Assembly (NCBI RefSeq): GCF_029227915.1
Contig: NC_079886.1
Span: 5,766,001-5,830,000, forward strand
Direction of reading: 5' to 3'
DNA: 64,000 bases
Source: Hydractinia symbiolongicarpus
Lineage: Eukaryota > Cnidaria > Hydrozoa > Anthoathecata > Hydractiniidae
Positions 33,401 to 45,081 of the stretch are shown one piece after another. Position 1 is the stretch's first letter. Every line of letters begins with the position of its first letter. The translations under genes were made by a program, and so were the position numbers. Under the pieces are notes generated by a model. That model did no database searches. It was not told the DNA's origin and saw nothing but the letters and a program-made list of their open reading frames with translations.

Positions 33401-36400
33401 CGGAGAAGTACACTGGAATTTTCTATGGCGACATAGCTAGTCTACAGAATAAAATATGTGTGAACTAAAATACCAAACAGGTTCTGCAAGGATCTCCACA
33501 CGAGCGATTACATTTAGATTATAAGCATAAAATTGCGTCACTAGATATTTTTATTTATTTATCAACTAACTGAAGTTGCATGAAAGCTAAGTTTGCCAGA
33601 AATAATCAAATTGTTTTTACATTAGAAATATTGTCAACAGTTTCCAAGATCTGTAAGTCCTGCACCTTACGCTTATCAGGAGGTCAGGTGATATTTACAC
33701 AGACAGAAAGAGTTGCAAGTGGTGGAACGAACCTCTGGGTGGAAATTAACCAGGTTAGTATATAATGTAGATATGTTCGTGCGTTATATTATTGAATACC
33801 ATCAGCGCTAAGTGCTTATGCTTTTTACATAGGAATTCTTTAAAATTGAAATATACACATTTTTTTGTAGATATATATATATATATATTTTAAAAAAAGT
33901 TGTTAAAAGAAGTATAATCCTATAAAACGTTTAAAACTGGTTTTGTAGGGTACGTAAGTATGCTGTTATGTTTGTGGAATGATTCATATCCACCAAACAG
34001 TTTTAGATTACAATCAGTACATGAACGTAAAAACAACCCCCTCAGTATTCAATCCTGTCACTACTTATGTTACTCTTGTCAACTGTTTTGTTCAAAAGAG
34101 TTTTTAAAGTTGAAGCTAAAAAAAATTTGGATTGGACAAAACTTCTTTGAGAAAACTTGAAACATAATAAGTCCGAGTCTTTAGTATATTAATTGAATTT
34201 ACTTTCGTATGTATGGCAAGTCACGTGGCTTTTAGTTCTTAAAGCGCGTGCAAGATACGAAAGCATGTCAATTAGTTCTCGAACTGTAAACTGTATGCTA
34301 ACCTAAGATTTTCGGTATGTGTATCAATATTTTTCACAAGAGCTACACAAAATGGGTGGATAATAAAGGAATAACAAGAGAAATTTTTTATAGTTTACAT
34401 TTTATTAAACTAATTATTCAATCAATTAATTGATTTGAAGGAAGTATTAATCCAACCGAATGACGTCATTTCTGATCCCTATGACACCATTATATTTTTT
34501 TCAATACCTTGAATTTCTTAAAATGCAATATTCTACATATGTACCAAGCTTAATGACATAATAAACCTTTTTGCACATATGACGTCATTTTTGAGTCTAA
34601 TGACGTCATTAAAATTCTTTTTTTAATATCAAAGCATTTATTGGTTCATAGTCCGCAAACATGTAGGCATATTATGTTGTGTTAGTTCCCAGAGGCGCAA
34701 CTAAGATGACACACCATTGGTTCGAGTCTTCTCAGTCTCAAAGATTAGAAAATAAAAAGGTTATTTTTGGTTGAGCGCAGCGAATTAATGGTTATAATAT
34801 TATTGTTTTTTGAACTGTAAAGATTTCAAATGTTTAACACTATTATTTTCATTGTTATTTTACAACCTTTTTTTGTTTTTTTAGGGAGATTTTTTTGATG
34901 AATACCGAATTGAAGGAAAAGACGACAGAAATGAAATATACTTGGAAGTTGTAAACGAGAACCTGCTTCGTGCTATGAAATCTGGACAAAATGCACAATC
35001 CATTAAAATCAAATTAACAAAGAAACAAACGCCATGTCTTACTTTTGAAATTTCTTTGGTTTGTATTTTTTTAAAGTTTTGTTTCTAAAATTGAATAAAA
35101 TCTGCATGGTGCATAGCATGTGATGGCTAATACACGGTTACCGCCTCATAAAACTTCTTGAAACTCCTTGAAACTACTTAGAACTCCTTGAAACTCCTTG
35201 AAACAACCTCAAACAAAATAACACTCTTGGAAGGTTGCTAAGCTAGAAACTCCTGGAATCTATTTCTTCTCCGAAACTATTCATAGCTATCAGGCCATGA
35301 AATCTGTCTGCAGCTTTTGAGTCTTATAAAACCCTGATTTTGTCAAAGTAGCTCCTGAAAAAAGGACTGCTGGAATTTACTTTTTTAAAACGAATAGCCA
35401 CCCTATAATACGCTTTATTTTTTTATGAGAACAATGAAGCTGAGAATTATTAAAAATAAAAACAAAGCAAGAACAATGATCAGATTGAAATTTTACTGAA
35501 AAGACACAAGGAAATAAATTTAAAGCAAAGATCTTTCCAGTTTTAACGATACCGCGAAACTTGTAATTGGTCCCAAAAATGTGTAATGTACAGTAAAAAT
35601 TTTTACTGTATCACACATGTGAAAAATTTTATTACTTTTATATTGTGAAAAAATCCTTATTTTATAGCCCTCTCTCACCAGTCACTCACTGAGAAAATCC
35701 TTATTTTATAGCCCTCTCTCACCACTCACTCACTGAGAAAATCCTTATTTTATAGCCCTCTCTCACCAGTCACTCACTGAGAAAATCCTTATTTTATAGC
35801 CCTCTCTCACCAGTCACTCACTGAAAAAATACTTATTTTATAGCCCTCTCTCACCACTCACTCACTGAGAAAATCCTTATTTTATAGCCCTCTCTCACCA
35901 CTCACTCACTGAGAAAATCCTTATTTTATAGCCCTCTCTCACCAGTCACTCACTGAGAAAATCCTTATTTTATAGCCCTCTCTCACCACTCACTCACTGA
36001 GAAAATCCTTATTTTATAGCCCTCTCTCACCACTCACTCACTGAGAAAATCCTTATTTTATAGCCCTCTCTCACCAGTCACTCACTGAGAAAATCCTTAT
36101 TTTATAGCCCTCTCTCACCACTCACTCACTGAGAAAATCCTTATTTTATAGCCCTCTCTCACCACTCACTCACTGAGAAAATCCTTATTTTATAGCCCTC
36201 TCTCACCACTCACTCACTGAGAAAATCCTTATTTTATAGCCCTCTCTCACCACTCACTCGCTGAAAAAATCCTTATTTTATAGCCCTCTCTCACCACTCA
36301 CTCACTGAGAAAATCCTTATTTTATAGCCCTCTCTCACCACTCACTCACTGAGAAAATCCTTATTTTATAGCCCTCTCTCACCACTCACTCACGTAATGT

Positions 36401-37526
36401 CGTTCATGATGTTCCAGTGGCTGTCATTCCTTCAAGATTTTGGGATGATTTTCAAAAGCCGCTTCTACCTAATTACGATGTGAGATTTTTTTTGTTATCA
36501 ATTTTGTTTTTTATGACCCGACATCATCCTTGTGTTTGTAGTTCATATAAATTCATAATCGCATCATATCCTCATTTTTTAGTGTAAAAACCTTAAATAT
36601 CTTTAATTCTGCTGCACGCTTAGTAGTTTTTCATCTATTTTTTTATAACACTTTAGATTAAAATCAGCATTCCTCAGTTAAAAATAATAAAGAACATAGT
36701 TGAAAGGTTAAAGAACATTAGTGGATTTATGGTATGTTAAATTGTGATACTGTCGAGTGTTGGTATACCGACAAAATTGTTTTAGACAAGTAGATGTTTT
36801 CCACGGATAAAAATTTGCCAGGGGGAATGTTCGTCATATCGAAAAGCATTTAAGAGTCAGTTATAATTTTATGTTTTGGCTTTAATAATATTACGGGAAA
36901 TATTTTATCTTTTAAAAAAATTTAGTAAGTAAAATACAATACCATTACCAAGATTTGAAACGTTGTGGCTCAACGTTACATAGTTGTTGCTCGTTGCTTT
37001 CATGACTCCACACTTGATTAAAAAGTCACACAGAGCAACTAGAAAAGGGCGTAAAATCACCAAAAAATTGGAGCTATCCCACCTAAGATTTTAGCAGAGA
37101 CTATCGAGTCCCAAAAACCCAAATATATTACTATTTATTTTATATTATTTTTTTATTATTTGTGATTATTATTCTTGCATTAAGTAACCTCACCTTGTGA
37201 AACCACACCTTTAGGTTATCTCAGCGAAAAGAAATGGAGAATTGAAATTTAGCGTGGATACTGACGAAGTTATCGTCACAACGCATTTTAAAAATATGGA
37301 CGTGGATGGAGACACTTTGAGAAACGCAAGTGAAGATGAAGAAGACGATGAGATTGAAGCTCGTATCGATATCCAAAAGTTAGTCACATTTCTTCACGTT
37401 CAGCAATTTAATCCAACGAAAGCAATATGCGCTTTAGTGCATGGTCAAGCAGTGCATATGTTTTTACAATGTAGTGATGTTATGTTTCAATATTTTTTGC
37501 CGGCAATGAATGTGACCATATCTTAA
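30496..37526 (+). CDS. HUS1: HUS1 checkpoint clamp component, six coding exons
   Basis: HUS1 forms the ring-shaped 9-1-1 clamp with RAD9 and RAD1, loaded at DNA damage to activate ATR. Coding exons: 30496-30547, 33626-33753, 34885-35058, 36372-36479, 36657-36731 and 37215-37526. All have GT-AG borders and matching phases (phase 1 after exon 1, phase 0 thereafter), totalling 282 residues against about 280 in human. Recognisable segments: MKFRAKLVD at the start, SCTLRL, NEIYLEVVNENLLRAMK, IKIKLTKK.TPCLTFEI, HDVPVAVIPSRFWDDF, VTTHFKN, IDIQKLVTFLHVQQFNPTKAIC and QYFLPA at the C-terminus. Intron 1 (3.1 kb) carries a truncated Helitron. Intron 3 carries the 44-bp array of 35647-36393, whose last unit supplies the acceptor and first codons of exon 4. 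A GAAACTCCTTG short repeat lies at 35150-35205. Confidence 0.95.
32372..32880 (-). mobile_element. 5'-truncated Helitron copy in HUS1 intron 1
   Basis: On the minus strand the element ends GTGGATTTCTTCAC-GGGCCTTATCGA-CTAG, with T following. This is the same 3' hairpin, spacing and CTAG end as at 15958-16757. Matching blocks upstream include TGACGTCA/TGCTGACGTCAGC phrases, GATCAAGAAAATGTATAGGA (complement of the first copy's TACATTTTCTTGATCAGCG), ACCCACGCGGTGAAAAATCA and ACTTGGAAACGAGGTGGTG. Similarity stops near 32880, so the 5' TC end is missing. The 64-codon frame at 32706 is a by-product. Confidence 0.7.
35647..36393 (+). repeat. 44-bp x 17 array repeating the HUS1 exon 4 splice acceptor
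   Basis: Seventeen units of exactly 44 bp with no indels; the acceptor G falls at 35667 + 44n up to 36371. Each unit reads GAGAAAATCCTTATTTTATAG and then CCCTCTCTCACC-A(C/G)T-CACTCACT. The last unit is the real junction: TTTTATAG is the acceptor and CCCTCTCTCACCACTCACTCAC (36372-36393) is the start of exon 4. Variation is small: a C/G change (G in units 1, 3, 4, 7 and 10), GAAAAAAT in units 1, 5 and 15, ATACTT in unit 5 and CTCGCT in unit 14. The CTCAC phrases also fit a branch-point consensus, so each unit may be a complete 3' splice module. Confidence 0.97.
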
Positions 37527-39011
37527 TGCGTTACAATCCACAGTTTACTAACTTTTTAAGTAAGTGTGAACATGGTAATTAGCTTAAAGTAATATATGTG
37601 GTATGTTACTATAAGCCATAGTTCACCAACCACAGAAATAACAGAGTGTAAGCATTTTGAAAAGAAGGTTACATTTCCTGCATAGTTATTGATTTCCACT
37701 GATGTTCTTCTGCAATTGCTATATATTTCTCTGCGATTGATACCAATAGATGATACATAGCTGACATATTTTAGTTATCTTAAAGATATCTATTAACCAT
37801 TTGTAAAAATGTGTTTATGATAAATATGAAGATAGGGCGTGACACTTGTAAAATGTGAAAATCGACGAGCTTGAAATTTGGCGTTATCGTCGTTGAAGTT
37901 GTTATTGTCGTTAAAATTTGGAAATGTCGTTGTGAGGGTGACGTTGCTATTGAAAACCCGTGCTGCTGTCGTTAAAAGTACCTCGCTATCGTCGTAGAAA
38001 TTTATCGTTTTTCTCCATGAAAACCAACACTTGTCAAAAGTATGTTTTGTCGTTGTTGAAAGTTGACGTTGTCCTTGTTGAAAACAACATCGTCGTTAAA
38101 AGTTGACGTGGTAACGTATTGCTTTATTAAAGCGTAAGAATATTCTGAAATTTCCTTATTTATATAAAGAGACATTGCTGATTTTTAAATGCTCTTTTTA
38201 TATTGTATTAATTTAATGTTTTTATGATTGTTGTATTGCATCTTAAAAACAACGAATAATACTGACAATACCGACAATCTGTATTCTATTATTATTTGGA
38301 TGCTTTTAGGCTGTTTTCATTGAAGCGTTCATGGCCGCAGCTCACGTTTGAACGTCGGCGCTTAATATGTTTAATTTCTATTCCATTAAAGATGGCAGGG
38401 TTTTTTGGAATTTTAATTGGCTGATAAAGTCTATACTTTAAGCTGTCAAAATACTGGCTCTGCGGCCCGAAAAAGTTCTAATTCGCGTACCCAGATACTG
38501 AACGTTGGAAGTGCGGCAAAGAACATTTTAATCGAAAGTAGCCTTTAAATTACCTTAGCAGAATATTTCTCTGTGTTAGTCCTTTTTGGTTATTTTGTAT
38601 ATCGCTGCTCTCAAATGATGCAAGCAAACTTATCACATATTGTTTTTTGACAGTTTGCGCGGATTTAATTTCACGGGCAGCACATTTATTCATATTTTTA
38701 GTCGGTATTTAAGTTTGTATAAACACCAAAATAAAGCCAATTACGAGGTGGCAGCTGCTACTAAAAAATCCTTGAAACTCATGGAAATTTACAAAAATGG
38801 ACCAACTCCTGGAAAAGTTTTTTTCCAAACCTGTTTTTCTTTTCGTTGGTCTTTTTTAGTCGTCTTGTTACGTAGAACGTTAATGATCTTTTTTCCCATT
38901 AAAATTCTACGTTCCCAAAATGACCACCTTTTAATTAAGGCAATAATAAGACTATCTTTCCATAGGTGAATATTCACCTACGTATACACACCATCCGGAT
39001 AAACTATCTGA
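37527..39011. other. Non-coding between HUS1 and MFSD6-like gene
   Basis: 37850-38110 holds a degenerate GTCGTTAAAAGTTGACGT-type simple repeat. The rest is AT-rich. The 109-codon frame at 38640-38969 has no recognisable domain. The two flanking genes converge here. Confidence 0.45.
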
Positions 39012-39124
39012 GTTCATTGCTAACATATTGCCGCACGTAGTGTAGTGGGTTCGTCTGCGGCTCCCAGTTCTGGGGACCGCGGATCGAATCCCGCTCACTG
39101 CCAGGCAGTATGTTAGTGATGAAC
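39012..39124 (+). mobile_element. tRNA-like element closed by a 21-bp stem
   Basis: A tRNA-like core has a TAGTGTAGTGGGTTCG A-box region (39039-39054) and a B box GGATCGAATCC (39081-39091) inside a GCGG/CCGC T-arm. It sits between inverted arms 39012-39032 and 39104-39124. As RNA, all 21 positions pair, 18 by Watson-Crick and three by G-U. Between the boxes, GCGG..TCCCAG/CTGGGG..CCGC forms a hairpin longer than a normal anticodon arm, so this is probably a pol III-transcribed SINE or tRNA-derived RNA rather than a working tRNA. Confidence 0.55.
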
Positions 39125-39181
39125 AAAGTAGTTCTTCAACAATATATAATCTTTCCGACTCGTTATTATTACTTTTTCAAA

Positions 39182-41608
39182 TCATTCCATTTGACTTTCC
39201 ACGTCAGATGGTTGTCTTTGAGACATCGTCGTCAAAATATAAGTTCCAGCTGGAATGTTTTCTACATAAGTATAATTGCATAACAGCTCCAAGAGTTTGC
39301 TCCGATACTTCATACCAACTAATATCATAAAGTTTATCAAGCAAATCACAGCGTAAATAATAAACGAAGCGTTGGAACCTATGTAAGTCACCATCACTCC
39401 TCCAAGTATTCCTCCACCACCGTGGCCTAATCCCCAGTATATACCATGAAGCAATGCTTGTAATGTAACCGGCGTTCCAGGAATTAGCCCAATATAACAT
39501 ATAGATGCTGTCCATATAGACGCAGAAGATACACCTTGTAAAATTTCTAGTCCTATCGAAAGAACGGGTTGCGTTATTATGGAATACGCCAGTAAGCGTA
39601 AAACGTTGGAGAATAATCCGATATATAATACGTTTTCACATCCGATTTTAAGTATCAAGTAACTGGAGAGCATATACGTTATAACTTCAGAGAGACACTG
39701 AACCGCCGATATCACACTAAATAAAAACTGAGTTCCGCCAAGGTCGTGTAAATGCCAAAACAAGAAGGTATGAACAAAGCCCATTGCTGAGCCAGAAGTT
39801 AATAAAGTCAATCCGAAGCATATGTGCTGAGAGTCGGTGATCATTTTGATAGCTTCCCATAACGACTCCGTATAGTCGGCGTTGCTTTCCACGGGTTTAA
39901 AACTGAAAAAAGCTGCACATATAAACGCTAGTGCCATCATAATTGCGTAAACGTAAAAACTTAAAATATAATCAACATGGCGACCTTCTTTGCATTCCTC
40001 AATTTGTATGCTGCTAACTACTGCACCAACAACAAATGCACATACACCCCAACCGAAAGCTCCCCACAATCTTTGGTAGCCGTATTGATAGGTTCGATCT
40101 CCTGTACAAAAAAAAGATAGATTTAGGAGAAGGAGTACACACCTTCCTCCGTTGTGAACATAAACCACACTTATTAGAAGCTGTGGTACAGTGGGAAACC
40201 ACGAAGTGTACACAAAGTACATTTCATTCAAAAAACTGTTTATATCAACATTTAAGTCCATTTGACTTACCTAATTTTTCTAATGTTGCAGTGTCAGCTA
40301 AAGTGGCAGCTGGTGAAGCGAGCACGGTTCCAATTATTGTGATAATAATCAAGACAATAAAAATGTTTAATGCATTTTGTGTAGATTCCAAAGGTTCATT
40401 AGCTGGTAGAGATTCAATATTGTCTAAATTAGAAAGAAGATTGTTGAAAATAACTCGAACACCTCTTAACTGGGAAAATTTAAATAGCTTTTTGCGAAGA
40501 GTCAGATTATTAGATCGTAAGTTATATATCCTTAAAATTTACAGATTTCTTTACTTCCTATGATTTTTTAGTTTAAACAATAGATGAGTAAGTATATCAT
40601 AAAGAAATATCTACCTAGCGGCCATGGATATTCATCATCTGTGTTAAGCGAGTCAAACTCTTCCTCGATTTCATCAGTTGCTAGCATTCTTTCCAAAGGT
40701 GTTATTCCATTCTGCGTAGAATAATTCTTTTTGCTCCACAATTCAGACTTCGTGTTTACACTGCGCAATGTTCTTGAGTAGATAACAGCTAGAAATCCGT
40801 CAACAAATCTTCTTAAACGTTGCTTATTTGCATTCACTGTCGATGTATCATCAAGCTTGCTTTTCTGTCTTTTTAAATGGGTAAGTGTGATCATGTAAAC
40901 ATCATCAGCTGGAATGGTATTTCTTTTATGTCGCAATTTCCTAACAGCCTCAGAATATTTAGCTACTTTGTATTTATTATTTCGATCCTTAGGTCTAGAC
41001 CTCGCGTAGTCAGGTAGTGACACGGAATTATTCAGAATGTGATCCACTGGATTAACCAATCGACCTACTTGTGGAAAATTTATTATTCCTCCTGTAGCGT
41101 TACACGCTGTTTCAGGAGGCACTCTAACAATTGAAATGCTGTAGTTCGTAGCTAACCAAGCTCCTATTGACATTAACAATATAACCTTCTTAACATTGTA
41201 TGTGTCAGCTAGTGCACCCCATAATGGACAAGTTCCCATCTGTATAAAGGGACGTATACCAATAAGAAAGCCCACTTGCTGTGCTGAGAGGTATAATTGT
41301 TTGTAAAATACAGCTAAGTAAGGGAATAGCGAACCAACAGCTCCATAAAACAAGAAGTAAAAAGCTTTATATATTAGTAAATCTTTAGCTATTCGAACTT
41401 TTTTGTTCTCATCCTCGGGTGGTGCAATTTGTTGTTCTTCTTCTTCATTTACTTTGTCATCCCCTGTTATGTAAAATTTATCGTCATCAAGACCACGTGG
41501 TAAGAAGACTTCTGATTGGCTGATATGAAAATGTTCTGAGCTTGATACTGGGGATAATAAAGATGGTGATGTAGCTTGAATGTTAAATATTGCACTGCTT
41601 GCAGCCAT
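39182..41608 (-). CDS. MFSD6-like major facilitator transporter
   Basis: Minus-strand exons 41608-40615, about 40462-40271 and 40101-39182 give 701 residues. MFSD6-family proteins are multi-pass membrane proteins of poorly defined substrate. Exon 1 has an acidic cytoplasmic N-terminus, then KAFYFLFYGAVGSLFPYLAVFY, then GIRPFIQMGTCPLWGALADT (the family's RPF..PLWGALAD loop) and a long polar loop before YPWPL. Exon 2 holds one clear membrane span (LNIFIVLIIITIIGTVLAS). Exon 3 starts GDRTYQYGYQRLWGAFGWG, a family hallmark, followed by about eight spans and a GHGGGGILGG stretch. The exon 3 junction fits well. The exon 2 acceptor is uncertain: phase requires AAGAG at 40463-40464, although a stronger CCCAG lies 7 bases upstream in the wrong phase, so a missed microexon is possible. 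Confidence 0.85.
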
Positions 41609-41945
41609 ATTTACTTATTTATTTATTTATTTATTATCCACTCTCTCTTTCTTTAACAATTCATCCAAATATTTCATGTCTTTATTGTTTTTCTATAAAA
41701 GGAATATATCTTGATATATTTTTATATTCATTATAGATTAATAATTTTCGAGTTTACCTAATAGGTTATGACACACTGATTTTTACATTTTTTTATTTTA
41801 TATATTTTACATTTGTATCATGTTTGTATATTTACGAATTTTATTAATATTTACAGGACACATTTTAATAGCAGTAATTTGTTACTGACGATGTCGTGTC
41901 CTGTATAAATATTCATTATAAATAAATAAATAAGTAAATAAATAC
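41606..41945. repeat. Foldback flanked by opposed TTTA/TAAA microsatellites
   Basis: A (TTTA)n tract at 41609-41632 and an (AAAT)n tract at 41918-41945 face each other. Inside, ACAGGACAC (41855-41863) and GTGTCCTGT (41897-41905) form a smaller inverted pair. The start codon of the MFSD6-like gene lies at its edge, so its 5' leader region would run into this structure. Confidence 0.5.
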
Positions 41946-42290
41946 ATACATATAAAAAGTTTAAAATTAATATGGCCTGGCATGGAAACGGGTCTCTTGT
42001 AAAGGGTGGAGGGTGGAGTTAGTGGTTTGTAAAATCAGATCATTAGACAGGTGTTTGGTATTAACTGGGAGAGGATCGAGGGTCGAGGGTTAGGGGTTGG
42101 TTATTATTTTTTAAAAAAAAACGCACGCAGGTAAGTTATAAACTACGCCCTAATTTTCCACCAATAACGCAGATTGACTGTTTCAGGACGTTTTGGTTTT
42201 TGAAGTAGGAGCTATTTTGGTGGTAAGTTAAAACAAAATAAAAAAAGGACACAAAATCAAATTAAAACAAGCATTACACTTAAATACGTT

Positions 42291-42990
42291 TCCACCCTAC
42301 CCACTTACACACCCTACCCACTTACACACCCTTCCCACTTACACCAACCTGCCCACTTACAACACCCTTCCTACTTACACCACCCTATCCACTTACACCA
42401 CCCTATCCAGTTACACCGCTCTACCCACTTACACCGCCCTACCCACCTGCACTGCCCAACCCACTTACACTGCCCTACCCACTTACACTGTCCTACCCAC
42501 TTACACCATCCTATCCAGTTACACCTCCCTACCCAGTGACCTCACCCTACCCACTTACAACACCCTACCCACTTACACCACCCTACTCACTTACAGCGCC
42601 TACCCACTTACACCACTCTATCCGCTTACACCGTCCTATCCAGCTACACCGCTCTACCCACTGACCCCACCCTACTCACTTACATTACCCTATCCACTCA
42701 CACACACCATCCTACCCACTTACAACACCCTACACACTTACACCTTTCTAACCACTTAAATCACCCTACCCAGTTGCAACGCCCTACGCACTTACAACAC
42801 CCAGTCCAGTTACACTGCCCTACCTACTTAACCCTCCTACCCACTTACACCACCCTATCCAGTTACAACACCCCATTCCCTTCCACCGCCCTACCTACTT
42901 ACGCCACTCTACCTTCTTACAATACCCTGTCCAGTTACACCGCCCTACCCACTTACACCACTCTACCCACTTGCAAACCCCACCCACTTA
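42291..42990. repeat. ~18-bp minisatellite CCCTACCCACTTACACCA
   Basis: About 700 bp of an 18-bp unit with frequent substitutions (CCCACT/CCAGTT/CTCACT) and small indels, roughly 38 units. One strand is strongly C-rich and the other G-rich. The 106-codon frame at 42774-43094 is a by-product. Confidence 0.9.
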
Positions 42991-44601
42991 CAACACAAGA
43001 CAAAAAAATACTGTGGTATGGAAGACAGAAAAACTTTCTTGAAATTTTTCTTTGTCATTTCCCACTGCACATCCACATTTTCTCCTTCTGCTGATGATTA
43101 CGAAGTCATAATACAAAACTTCTGAGATGTCAGACTTGGTGAAATTCTATCATTTGCTACATTCGTGCATAACTACCAAATTACTTATATAAGAAATAAT
43201 ATCGCCAGTGTCGAAAGTTTGTGATAGCCAGAAAATCTTAATGCAATGAATGTTTTATGATGTTGACATTTCTCTCAAGGTTTGAATGTAACGCGTGGAT
43301 ATACATTTATGGCATAAAAATTATAAACAATGAAAAATATTAACAATATTAAATTACAAATAAAAACTATTTTATTTTTGAATGAACACTGTGATTTCAG
43401 AAACCTTCTTCTAAAAGTCTACCTTCTATGTTCGACTTTCCTCATTTTCGGTATACTTTGAAATTTGTTTACTGCTTTGATGGGTTTGTACCGACCACGT
43501 TGCTACGAATGCGCAAATATAGTTGCCATGGCGATAAGAGTGTCTGATCTTTTGTCCATTTAAACGTTTACTTGCTAATTGATTTTTTTCATTGGAATTC
43601 AAATTCTTTAAATTAAAACCAGAATTTAACTCTTAAATTATTCTCATACTGATTTTGGAGGTGAAGAAAACTCTGATAGTTCACAACAACAAAAAACAAA
43701 ATACAACAAGCTGGAACCCAGCACCTTTTAGTTAAGAACTAACAGACACCAACGTCGAAGGGGCCTAGAGATGAGGTTAGTCACATCTACCTTATTTTAA
43801 CAAAATTTGACGCAGACAAAAATTTAACCAAAATAGCAAATTTTAAAAGACTTGATAAGACTTTTTTCGACTGGAAGCTTGTCATCCTTCCACAGTTGTT
43901 AATACTCACTCATAATGTGGGAGTGGGAATTTATGGAAGACGGAAATAACTTTTATGTCGTCAACACCTCCCACCCCATTCCTCTCTTGCTCCTACTTTT
44001 AAGAACGGAAGGGTTGGTGTGATAGAAGCCATACAAGCATAGCTACAATGTGCTATCATAAAACGTATTCCATAATACTTCGGCTAAAACAAATAGATAT
44101 TGCGCAAAAGATGCTATTAGATGTTATTATTTACAGCATTGCCAGAAGTTTAGTCCAAAACATTTTTTCTAACCAATCCAGTAGTGTGGATTTCCCAACT
44201 AAATAAAGGCTCTGATGATCAACTATTTTCAAACTATGTTAAAAAAAATTCCACAAGTGTAGCCTTTATAAATCTTTTACTATATTTTACTAAAGTTAGC
44301 ATCTCACTTCTGTTGGTTATTTGAAGTTGTTAACTGGAAAGAATTTAGAAAAATCTAATGATACTCTAATATGATTGTGAGTGTTTATTCAATGGATAAA
44401 ATTTTACTCAGTGCCAAAATCCATATTTTATTGGGGAACCATGCCTGAAAAGATTACAAAAAATTTGGTTTGCGGATATGGTAAGATTGGTTTGTGTTCA
44501 TCAACTTACTTTTTTTTGAATCTTCAAAATCTACAGTGGCTCTTTCGATGATTTTTTCATGAAGAATCTAATAAAAGAACTTATCGTAACACTTAGAGAA
44601 A
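42991..44601. other. Non-coding, no gene recognised
   Basis: AT-rich with no splice-bounded coding sequence or repeat pair that I can support. Confidence 0.4.
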
Positions 44602-44862
44602 TACAGTGGAATCTCTCTAAAGCGGACACCATTGGTGCAAAAAAAAGTGTCCGCTTAATAGAGATTGTGTCCAAAAACCACTTTCAGAGGAAAATTTTGC
44701 CGAAAAAAAGACTATTTTTTGTTTATATACATTTTTTTCTTTGTTCTATTCCTTTCAAATCAAGTAAATGAGACATAATTTGATGAATTTGAACTTGTAT
44801 TATTCATACGCTCTACTGTTATACAAACAAAAACAAATATCAACTAACAAATACATTGTGTT

Positions 44863-45081
44863 TTATAATCTAATCGAAGAAATCTCGGATTGAAGTTTGC
44901 TTTCTCTTTGATATTTGGAGTCCCTCCACTTTTTTCGTAACTGATGACAGCATTGTTGATTTTCCTCGTCAATATAAGGACTGCAACAAATTCTATCGAA
45001 CAGGGTGATTACTTCTGCATAACTAAGATTTTCCTCCTCGTTATCTTCGCTTTCGTTCCCATGCTGTCCATGCTGAAACAT
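44863..45081 (-). pseudogene. Putative transposase C-terminal fragment
   Basis: A 72-codon frame (NESEDNEEENLSYAEVITLF...) with an acidic stretch followed by an amphipathic Lys/Arg/Glu helix, a composition like the tail of pogo/Tigger transposases. No DDE catalytic region is found upstream on the same strand, so this is at best a remnant. The assignment rests mainly on its position inside the element. Confidence 0.35.

Noticed and set aside
35647-36393. Regular 44-bp array as a CRISPR
   Set aside because: Units are contiguous and identical with no variable spacers, and they lie in a eukaryotic intron. It is a minisatellite built on a splice junction.
38640-38969. 109-codon frame downstream of HUS1
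   Set aside because: No domain recognised and an overlapping frame is open on the other strand; no coding pattern.
39030-39102. Functional tRNA gene
   Set aside because: A and B boxes are present, but the middle arm is an overlong hairpin and the acceptor region merges into a 21-bp stem; a normal cloverleaf is not supported.
40036-40563. 175-codon plus-strand frame
   Set aside because: Antisense of the MFSD6-like exons and an intron; the minus-strand reading has clear family motifs and splice sites.
42774-43094. Thr/Pro/Tyr-rich 106-codon frame
   Set aside because: Translation of the 18-bp minisatellite.
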